Assembly: GCA_018260445.1 (NCBI GenBank)
Contig: JAGLBE010000001.1
Coordinates: 97,201 to 157,872, forward strand
Length of the DNA stretch: 60,672 nt
Direction: 5' to 3'
DNA from: Psychrobacter sp.
GTDB taxonomy: Bacteria; Pseudomonadota; Gammaproteobacteria; Pseudomonadales; Moraxellaceae
Shown: positions 54,828 to 60,672 of the stretch, one piece after another
Numbering within the stretch: position 1 is the first letter of the stretch
How the letters are laid out: each line of letters opens with the position of its first letter
Translations under genes and position numbers: made by a program
The notes under the pieces: model-generated
What the model saw: only the letters and a program-made list of their open reading frames with translations
Databases searched by the model: none
Told to the model about the DNA's origin: nothing

Positions 54828-55985
54828 ATGGTAGCGACAGAACAGCCCTTTGTGGGCAACAGCAAAAAATCCATTATCGGCATCGTGATTTGCCTCGCCT
54901 TTATGATGGTACTGCCGTTTATCGCCCAAGCAGTGGGCGGAATGACGTGGGTGCGTATTGCCGATCAAGCTCTTTTATATGTGATGTTGGCATTAGGGCT
55001 TAACATTGTGGTTGGGTTTGCAGGCTTGCTTGATTTAGGCTATATCGCCTTTTATGCCGTTGGCGCCTATGCAGCTGCCTTATTAACCACCCCGCATTTA
55101 TCCGAAAATTTTGCTGGCATATTGGCGATGTTTCCCGATGGGCTCAACACCCCCTTTGTGGCAGTGATGGTGATTGCGGCGATATTGGCCGCTATTGCCG
55201 GTATTATGCTGGGGGCGCCAATTCTAAAGTTGCGCGGCGATTATCTTGCCTTAGTGACTTTAGGGTTTGGCGAAATTATTCGTATCTTTATGAATAACTT
55301 GGGTAAAGATAAGTTTAATATTACCAACGGTCCGCGCGGCATCAATGGCGTAGAGCCGGTGTCTATTTTTGGTTTCTCCTTTGATCAAACCATTCATATC
55401 GGTAGCCTCACCCTAACCCGTGAGTTTTTATATTTTTATCTGTTTTTAGCACTGGCCATGTTTAGCATGTTTATCTGCTATCGTCTGCAAAACTCACGTT
55501 TGGGGCGCGCTTGGATGGCACTACGTGAAGATGATATTGCGGCGCGTGCCATGGGCATCAATTTGCGCAATATCAAACTATTGGCATTTTCGCTTGGTGC
55601 GATGTTTGGCGGCGTTGCTGGTAGCTTGTTTGCGGCTTTTCAAGGGTTTATCTCACCAGAATCGTTCTCGTTTATGGAATCGATTGCCATCTTGACCATG
55701 GTGGTGCTCGGCGGTTTGGGTCATATACCCGGCGTTGTTTTGGGCGCCTTTGTGATTACTGCCCTACCCGAAATTTTGCGTTATACCATTGAGCCCCTAC
55801 AAAAAGCCATTTTTGGACAAATCTATATCGACAGTGCCGTACTGCGCCCGTTGATATTAGGGCTATGTATGGTATCGGTAATGTTGTTCCGTCCCAAAGG
55901 ATTGTGGCCTAAGCCGGAGCGTAATGACAAAAAAGATGTGGATAGTGGTGAGGATGTCAAAGTGACCCCCATCGAAGTGCTATAA
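54828..55985 (+). CDS. livM: Branched-chain amino acid ABC transporter permease LivM
   Basis: A 385-residue permease, the partner of LivH. Motifs: ALLYVMLALGLNIVVGFAGL then DLGYIAFYAVGAYAAALL near residue 65, LRGDYLALVTLGFGEIIRIF near residue 135, NGPRGINGVEP, and the coupling loop ALREDDIAARAMGINLRNIK near residue 230, then GGLGHIPGVVLGAFVITALP. The hydrophilic C-terminus is Asp/Lys rich. AAGGAG precedes the ATG by a few bases. It follows livH by 12 bases and precedes livG by 20, an evident operon. Confidence 0.94.
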   Translation: MVATEQPFVGNSKKSIIGIVICLAFMMVLPFIAQAVGGMTWVRIADQALLYVMLALGLNIVVGFAGLLDLGYIAFYAVGAYAAALLTTPHLSENFAGILAMFPDGLNTPFVAVMVIAAILAAIAGIMLGAPILKLRGDYLALVTLGFGEIIRIFMNNLGKDKFNITNGPRGINGVEPVSIFGFSFDQTIHIGSLTLTREFLYFYLFLALAMFSMFICYRLQNSRLGRAWMALREDDIAARAMGINLRNIKLLAFSLGAMFGGVAGSLFAAFQGFISPESFSFMESIAILTMVVLGGLGHIPGVVLGAFVITALPEILRYTIEPLQKAIFGQIYIDSAVLRPLILGLCMVSVMLFRPKGLWPKPERNDKKDVDSGEDVKVTPIEVL

Positions 55986-56005
55986 AGAGCGATAAGGAAG
56001 CAACT

Positions 56006-56803
56006 ATGAGCAAAACAACTATCAATGCGTACAATTCAGATGTGGTGTTATCCGTCAGCGGTGTGAATAAAAGTTTTGGCGGGCTGCAAGCTTTAGCCGA
56101 TGTTGGTTTGCAAGTCAAAAAAAATACGGTGTATGGACTCATTGGGCCTAATGGCGCAGGAAAAACCACTTTTTTTAATGTGATAACTGGGCTATATACC
56201 CCCGACTCGGGGCAGTTTATTTTAGAGGGCAAACCTTATCAACCGGTCAATGTGCATAAAGTCGCTGAAGCGGGTATCGCCAGAACCTTTCAAAATATAC
56301 GCCTCTTTGGACAGATGAGTGCGGTTGAAAATGTGATGGTGGGTCGCCATGTGCGCACTCACGGCGGTATTTTAGGCTCAATTTTTGGCCTAAAATCGGT
56401 GCGCGAGGAAGAAAAAGCCATCCGAGCTCGAGCGATGGAACTACTTGATTATGTGGGCATTGGTAAATATTATGATTATGTGGCAAAAAATTTATCCTAT
56501 GGTCACCAACGCCGGTTAGAGATTGCCCGCGCGTTGGCAACCGACCCCCGTTTGCTGGCTCTTGACGAGCCGGCGGCTGGAATGAACGCCACCGAAAAGC
56601 TTGAGCTGACCCAGTTACTGCGTAAAATTAGCGATGATGGGGTCACCATATTAATCATCGAACATGATGTAAAACTGATTATGGGGCTGTGTGATGAGAT
56701 GACGGTACTCGACTATGGCAAAATATTGGCACAAGGGGTTCCTGAAGAGGTTAGGAAAAACCCGTTGGTTATTGAGGCATATCTTGGAGGGGCTCACGCA
56801 TGA
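56006..56803 (+). CDS. livG: Branched-chain amino acid ABC transporter ATP-binding protein LivG
   Basis: A 265-residue ABC ATPase. Walker A GPNGAGKTT is near residue 47, the Q-loop in RTFQNIRLFGQMSAVENVMV, signature LSYGHQRRLEIARALA near residue 165, Walker B LLALDEPAAGMN near 185 and the switch His in IEHDVKLIMGLCDEM near 212. The long insert after the Q-loop (GGILGSIFGLKSVREEEK) is typical of LivG. Its stop overlaps the livF start by 4 bases (ATGA). AAGGAAG precedes the ATG. Confidence 0.95.
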   Translation: MSKTTINAYNSDVVLSVSGVNKSFGGLQALADVGLQVKKNTVYGLIGPNGAGKTTFFNVITGLYTPDSGQFILEGKPYQPVNVHKVAEAGIARTFQNIRLFGQMSAVENVMVGRHVRTHGGILGSIFGLKSVREEEKAIRARAMELLDYVGIGKYYDYVAKNLSYGHQRRLEIARALATDPRLLALDEPAAGMNATEKLELTQLLRKISDDGVTILIIEHDVKLIMGLCDEMTVLDYGKILAQGVPEEVRKNPLVIEAYLGGAHA

Positions 56804-57525
56804 GTAACCACACCCAACCTTTATTAAGTATTCAAGATTTGCATGTGTCTTATGGCGGTATTAAAGCGGTTAAAGGCATTGATATGGATGTGTATGCCGG
56901 CGAGTTGGTCACTCTCATTGGTGCCAATGGTGCTGGCAAAACCACGACCTTAAAGGCACTGATGGGCATTCAAGCGTATCAAAAAGGCGACATAGTGTTT
57001 AATGGTCAATCGCTTCACAAAGTGCCCACTTGGGACTTAGCCAAATTAGGCATTATTATGGTGCCAGAGGGGCGTGGCGTATTTGCCCGCATGACCATCA
57101 TGGAAAACCTGCAGATGGGTGCTTTTTTAAAAAACAATAAGGCCGAATTTGATCGGGGTATCGATTATGCCTTTACCACCTTTCCGAGGCTTAAAGAGCG
57201 CGCCTCACAACTGGCAGGCACGATGTCAGGCGGCGAGCAGCAAATGTTGGCGATGGCGCGGGCACTAATGGGTCAGCCAAAATTGCTGATTTTAGATGAG
57301 CCATCGATGGGCCTATCGCCTGTGCTGACCGAGGTTATTTTTCAGGTAATAGACAAGTTATCCACTGAGGGAATGACCATTATTTTAGTGGAGCAAAACG
57401 CCAATTTGGCGCTACAAGCTGCAGATAGAGGCTATGTCATGGATTCGGGCAATATGATTTTAAAGGGCAATGCCGCCGCCTTACTCAAAGACCCGAAAGT
57501 ACAGGAGGCCTATTTGGGGGCTTAG
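56800..57525 (+). CDS. livF: Branched-chain amino acid ABC transporter ATP-binding protein LivF
   Basis: A 241-residue ABC ATPase, the second nucleotide-binding subunit. Walker A GANGAGKTT is near residue 42, signature MSGGEQQMLAMARALMG near 145, Walker B LLILDEPSMGLSPV near 166 and the switch His position occupied by VEQNANLALQAADRGYVM, as normal for LivF (Gln in place of His). VPEGRGVFARMTIMENLQMG is a LivF hallmark. It overlaps livG by 4 bases and ends the operon, followed by a strong terminator. Confidence 0.95.
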   Translation: MSNHTQPLLSIQDLHVSYGGIKAVKGIDMDVYAGELVTLIGANGAGKTTTLKALMGIQAYQKGDIVFNGQSLHKVPTWDLAKLGIIMVPEGRGVFARMTIMENLQMGAFLKNNKAEFDRGIDYAFTTFPRLKERASQLAGTMSGGEQQMLAMARALMGQPKLLILDEPSMGLSPVLTEVIFQVIDKLSTEGMTIILVEQNANLALQAADRGYVMDSGNMILKGNAAALLKDPKVQEAYLGA

Positions 57526-57571
57526 TGCGTAGTATATGTAATCGTATGTATTACGAAGTTGTCCATCAATG

Positions 57572-57603
57572 AAAAAAGCCATTGTCGATACAATGGCTTT
57601 TTT
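57572..57603 (+). terminator. Rho-independent terminator after livF
   Basis: AAAAAAGCCATTG and CAATGGCTTTTTT form a perfect stem around TCGATA, with the T-rich right arm serving as the tract. The A-rich left arm means that it could also work on the other strand. Confidence 0.9.
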
Positions 57604-57628
57604 CATTTAGACTGTCGTAATATTAAGG

Positions 57629-57657
57629 TTTACTTATTCGTACTAGTGTACTAGAAT
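57629..57657 (+). promoter_or_regulatory. trp promoter with overlapping TrpR operator
   Basis: TTTACT (57629-57634), a 17-base spacer and TAGAAT (57652-57657) form the promoter. GTACTAGTGTACTAGAA (57640-57656) covers the -10 and spacer and closely matches the E. coli trp operator core (GTACTAGTTAACTAGTTC): two ACTAG half-sites at the same spacing. It lies 32 bases before trpR, so trpR and probably trpE-trpG are TrpR regulated. Confidence 0.8.
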
Positions 57658-57688
57658 GCTGAAACACTAAAAAGTCAATATTACTGTG

Positions 57689-57982
57689 ATGCCAAAACAT
57701 ACCCATGCCTATCAAAGTTTACTCAATCATCTGGGTCAAATGAATGACGCTAATGACATCAGCGCGCTTTTAGAGACGTTGCTTACTGACAAAGAACAGC
57801 TGGATATTAGCAATCGTATCCTAATTTTCGATTTACTGAAGCAAGGCGTTACGCAACGTGTTATATCTCAGCAATTAGGGGTAGGTATTGCCACTGTCTC
57901 TCGTGGTGCAAAAGCTTTACAGCAATTAGATAACGCTGCCATTGACGACTTGTTAGCCACTCATCGCCCATCCAACAATTAA
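57689..57982 (+). CDS. trpR: Trp operon repressor TrpR
   Basis: A 97-residue TrpR-family repressor that binds DNA when loaded with L-tryptophan. The helix-turn-helix reads LLKQGVTQRVISQQLGVGIA then TVSRGAKALQQL (about 53-83), matching the family pattern QR-x5-LGxGIATxxRG. LLETLLTDKEQLDISNRILI precedes it. The ATG at 57689 is preferred over the overlapping GTG at 57686. A near-consensus TrpR operator sits directly upstream, indicating autoregulation, and trpE follows within 30 bases. Coupling of trpR to trpE-trpG in one unit differs from E. coli, where trpR is far from trpEDCBA. Confidence 0.92.
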   Translation: MPKHTHAYQSLLNHLGQMNDANDISALLETLLTDKEQLDISNRILIFDLLKQGVTQRVISQQLGVGIATVSRGAKALQQLDNAAIDDLLATHRPSNN

Positions 57983-58006
57983 TAATGAATAATGCGGAAA
58001 ATAATT

Positions 58007-59470
58007 ATGAACCCCTTTGTTACATCAAAGCATCCAAATAAAATTGAAATCCCAAGCAAACCCATTCGTATCAAACTCACCCAAGATATCGATTTTTTTG
58101 AGCTGTTTAAGCGTATCGAAGCAGAATATGAAACCTGTTATTTGCTTGAATCTTTGGGGGTTGAGAGCCATATGTCACGCCATCATGCCATTGGATTTTC
58201 TCCCGTCATGTTGATATCTGCCCCTGATCGTCATACCTTAAGAATTGTCGATAACACCAGTATTAATAATGACAGTCTTGATAATGACAGTCTCGATAAT
58301 GACAGTATTAAGGTTACCGATTATACAACGGATAACCCTTATCAGTTATTGCGTGAAATCACGCCTCAACACGTCATTGCTCGTGAACAGACCGGTGGAT
58401 TGGTCGGCTACTTAGGTTATGACAGTGTCAATTTTTTTGAGCCCACCTTAAATGCCAAAGCCAGTGAGCATTTTGAGACCTTTAAGTTTGGCGTTTACCT
58501 AGATGGCTTGACCTTAGATAAGATGACAGGCGAGATTTTTTATTTTTATTATCCGACAGAGCAACAACAAAACCGTATTGAGACCGTTAAAAGATTGTTA
58601 GCAGCCCCTGCGCCAAATTACACCCCACCATCGGTTGAGTTTGTTGGCGATGGTATGAGTCAAGAAGAGCATGCCAAAGCAGTCATGCGAGTAAAAGAAG
58701 ATATCATTGCAGGGCGTATTTTTCAGTGCGAAGTTGGTTTTAAGTCTAAGTACACCATTAAAGGCGATCACATTCCAATTTATCAAAAACTGCGTACGGT
58801 CAACCCTTCGCCGCATATGTACTATCTCAAATTTGGGGAGCAGCATATATTGGGGGCGTCGCCTGAGCTATTATTTCGACTACGCCAAGGCGAGATGGAG
58901 ACTTACCCCTTGGCTGGTACGGCTAAGCGGGGGAAAGATGACGTGGAAGACCGTCAACTTGCTCGGATATTGTTAAACGATGAAAAAGAGATTGCTGAGC
59001 ATAATATGTTAGTCGACTTACATCGCAATGACATTGGACGGGTAGCAAGATTTGGTACGGTTAAAGTACGTAGCCTAATGGACATCAAACGCTACTCTCA
59101 TGTGCAGCATATTTCATCCGAAATCGTCGGCATCTTGCATCCCGATGAAGATATGTTTACCGCTTTAGCCAGTAACTTTCCGGCAGGCACATTATCAGGT
59201 GCGCCCAAAATTGAGGCCATCAAAGTAATCAATGAGCTTGAACCCGACGGGCGTGGCGCTTATGGCGGCGCTTTAGGGTCATTTAACTTTAATGGCGACT
59301 GTATCTTTGCCATTCCCATTCGCAGTTTATTTATTAATGGCGAATCGGCCTATGCGCAAACGTGCGGCGGTAACGTATATGACTCTAACCCTGACGATGA
59401 ATATTTAGAAATTCAGCGTAAGTTATCGGCGATGAAGGTGGTACTCGATAGCTTTATGTCACTCGCCTGA
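58007..59470 (+). CDS. trpE: Anthranilate synthase component I
   Basis: A roughly 487-residue chorismate-using enzyme making anthranilate, the first step of tryptophan synthesis. The tryptophan feedback motif LLES is at residues 46-49. The catalytic domain includes VKEDIIAGRIFQCEVGFKSK near residue 230, NPSPHMYYLKFGEQHILGAS, PLAGTAKRGKDD, LVDLHRNDIGRVARFGTVKV, HISSEIVG and FPAGTLSGAPKIEAI (TrpE-type rather than PabB-type). The ATG at 58007 has CGGAAA six bases upstream; an in-frame ATG at 57992 is possible. An in-frame 15-base repeat codes DNDSL near residue 87. It follows trpR by 24 bases, and trpG follows. Confidence 0.9.
   Translation: MNPFVTSKHPNKIEIPSKPIRIKLTQDIDFFELFKRIEAEYETCYLLESLGVESHMSRHHAIGFSPVMLISAPDRHTLRIVDNTSINNDSLDNDSLDNDSIKVTDYTTDNPYQLLREITPQHVIAREQTGGLVGYLGYDSVNFFEPTLNAKASEHFETFKFGVYLDGLTLDKMTGEIFYFYYPTEQQQNRIETVKRLLAAPAPNYTPPSVEFVGDGMSQEEHAKAVMRVKEDIIAGRIFQCEVGFKSKYTIKGDHIPIYQKLRTVNPSPHMYYLKFGEQHILGASPELLFRLRQGEMETYPLAGTAKRGKDDVEDRQLARILLNDEKEIAEHNMLVDLHRNDIGRVARFGTVKVRSLMDIKRYSHVQHISSEIVGILHPDEDMFTALASNFPAGTLSGAPKIEAIKVINELEPDGRGAYGGALGSFNFNGDCIFAIPIRSLFINGESAYAQTCGGNVYDSNPDDEYLEIQRKLSAMKVVLDSFMSLA
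58265..58309 (+). repeat. 15-base tandem repeat in trpE
   Basis: AATAATGACAGTCTT, GATAATGACAGTCTC and GATAATGACAGTATT follow each other in frame, coding NNDSL/DNDSL/DNDSI in a surface loop of the N-terminal domain. Confidence 0.9.
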
Positions 59471-59557
59471 TTCGTATGACACTTGCCTAAACCTTAATGA
59501 ACCTTAATGAAATGAAAACTAGCATACCGCGTTGCCCTATTTATCGGAATCTACCTA

Positions 59558-60223
59558 ATGAATGTCTTAATCATAGATAACTACGACTCGTTCACTTTTA
59601 ATTTATATCAATATGTCGGTGAGATTTTACAAACTGAATTAACCTCAGCAAGTCTGAACGGTTCTGCTGCCAATACGGTAACCGTTAAACGCAATGATGG
59701 CATCAGCCTAGAGGACATACAAACACAACGCTACGACCGTATTATCATCTCTCCGGGCCCGGGCTCACCGGATGATAAAGCCTTTTTTGGGGTGTGTAGT
59801 GACGTGATACGTGAGCTTGGCCCTACCACGCCTATTTTAGGCGTTTGCCTAGGGATGCAAGGTATCGCCCACGTGTTTGGCGGCGATGTTGTGTTGGCCG
59901 GCGTGCCGATGCATGGCAAAACCTCACCCATTCGTCACGATGAACAAGGGGTTTATAAAGGGTTGCCGCAGGAGATTGAGATTATGCGCTATCACTCTTT
60001 GATGGTGAAAGCCGCTACCCTGCCCGATTGCTTAACGGTCACCGGGGTGGTCTCTAATGCGGCATTTAGAGAATTAACGCTAGATAATTGCGTCAAAAAT
60101 GGCGAGGAAATCATGGGGCTTCGTCATAAAGACTACCCGATTCAAGGCGTTCAATTTCATCCAGAGTCTTTTGCAACCGAGGGTGCCAAACGCTTATTGT
60201 CTAACTTTTTATTGCAAGTTTAG
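59558..60223 (+). CDS. trpG: Anthranilate synthase component II (glutamine amidotransferase)
   Basis: A 221-residue class I glutamine amidotransferase that supplies ammonia to TrpE. The catalytic triad is visible: Cys97 in LGVCLGMQGIAHVFGG, and His and Glu in GVQFHPESFATEG near residue 198. IIDNYDSFTFNLYQYVGE begins the protein, IISPGPGSPDD is near residue 65 and MHGKTSPIRHDEQGVYKGLP near 118. An insert of Ala/Ser/Asn residues sits near residue 30. The 87-base gap after trpE contains a tandem ACCTTAATGA duplication. Family members may also serve PabB; the trp context favours TrpG. Confidence 0.93.
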   Translation: MNVLIIDNYDSFTFNLYQYVGEILQTELTSASLNGSAANTVTVKRNDGISLEDIQTQRYDRIIISPGPGSPDDKAFFGVCSDVIRELGPTTPILGVCLGMQGIAHVFGGDVVLAGVPMHGKTSPIRHDEQGVYKGLPQEIEIMRYHSLMVKAATLPDCLTVTGVVSNAAFRELTLDNCVKNGEEIMGLRHKDYPIQGVQFHPESFATEGAKRLLSNFLLQV

Positions 60224-60452
60224 ACAGTTGCCACTGATGCTAATCATCCCAAGGTCGAAATAACCATATTAACATCAAAATTAATATCAAATTAGTCTAT
60301 TTCCGAACCATTCCTACATTTTTAAAGCATTATTTCCCAAGCATTGCGTCGCCATAATCCGTATAATAACGATTAATATTTGTATAGAAGACTATAAACA
60401 ACTATACACTTAAAAGGCGACGCATACGCATAAAGGTGGGAGATCAGCGGTC

Positions 60453-60672
60453 ATGATAAGTTTATTTGATATGTTTAAAATTGGCATAGGGCCTTCCAGC
60501 TCGCATACCATGGGGCCTATGGTGGCGGCTGGCAGGTTTATTACCGATATTAAATCGTCGCACGCATTAACGGATATCATGCGTATTCAAGTGGATTTAT
60601 ATGGCTCACTTGCCACAACGGGGCGAGGTCATGCTACGGATACTGCCTGCATATTGGGGTTATTGGGTTTTG
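60453..60672 (+). CDS. sdaA: L-serine ammonia-lyase, N-terminal part (runs off the window)
   Basis: Deaminates L-serine to pyruvate and ammonia with a 4Fe-4S cluster. About 73 residues are present and start MISLFDMFKIGIGPSSSHTM then GPMVAAGRFITDI, with HATDTACILGLLGF at the window edge. The SSSHTMGPM motif is diagnostic of the serine dehydratase beta domain. GGGAGA lies 9 bases before the ATG. The 229-base gap 60224-60452 shows a TATAAT at 60362-60367 without a clear -35 and an inverted repeat TGTATAG/CTATACA near 60382-60409. Confidence 0.92.
   Translation, partial: MISLFDMFKIGIGPSSSHTMGPMVAAGRFITDIKSSHALTDIMRIQVDLYGSLATTGRGHATDTACILGLLGF

Noticed and set aside
1-60672. CRISPR array, tRNA or rRNA genes, prophage or insertion sequence
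   Set aside because: No regularly spaced repeats, cloverleaf-like tRNA sequence, rRNA segments, transposase, integrase or phage structural genes were recognised on either strand.

Overview
This window looks like chromosomal DNA of a gammaproteobacterium of the family Moraxellaceae, most likely Psychrobacter or a close relative. That is an inference from moderate GC content, gene content (methylcitrate-cycle prp genes, a RDD/SpoIIM/DUF4129/DUF4350/MoxR/DUF58 cluster, a beta-oxidation block, livKHMGF) and many proteins with short in-frame tandem repeats rich in Asn, Gln, Thr and Pro. No rRNA, tRNA, CRISPR array, transposase or phage gene was seen. The window opens inside prpC and closes inside sdaA.

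Layout. (1) 1-3668, minus strand: LysR regulator, prpB, a DUF2059-like lipoprotein and the start of prpC, for propionyl-CoA use through the methylcitrate cycle. (2) 3950-15278, plus strand: DUF805 protein, RDD protein, SpoIIM-like protein, an unrecognised membrane protein, DUF4129, DUF4350, MoxR ATPase and DUF58 protein. Several genes overlap by 1-4 bases, which points to one envelope-associated MoxR system. (3) 15369-27032: a TetR-type regulator divergent from a fatty-acid beta-oxidation block (acyl-CoA dehydrogenase, thiolase, fused hydratase/dehydrogenase, class III CoA-transferase, FadD-like ligase and a second ligase with an amber stop at codon 7). Two copies of one palindrome in the divergent gap are probable TetR operators. 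(4) 27053-34463, minus strand: a giant DUF4132-type protein that appears split in two by a frameshift, preceded by a small protein of unknown function. (5) 34763-39932: Mpo1-like protein, phytase-like esterase, chromate transporter, then a yybP-ykoY (manganese) riboswitch with its own promoter and terminator but no intact exporter gene behind it; a decayed reading frame and a small secreted protein follow. (6) 39946-47235: GFA-family protein, MocR regulator divergent from a LysE exporter, two EamA transporters, a LysR regulator, and a vapBC toxin-antitoxin pair abutting an N-terminally truncated aspartate/glutamate racemase gene. (7) 47290-52169: mtfA, ornithine decarboxylase, PepSY-associated membrane protein. 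(8) 52457-57525: a complete branched-chain amino-acid ABC transporter. (9) 57629-60223: trpR-trpE-trpG with a near-consensus TrpR operator over the promoter; then the start of sdaA.

The best leads are the apparently orphan manganese riboswitch (38622-38786), the TrpR-controlled trpR-trpE-trpG unit, the paired TetR operators of the beta-oxidation block, the vapBC promoter/operator next to a broken racemase gene, the amber-interrupted acyl-CoA ligase, the frameshifted DUF4132 giant gene, and a 106-base nested hairpin at 22794-22899. All family assignments come from reading motifs, without a database search.
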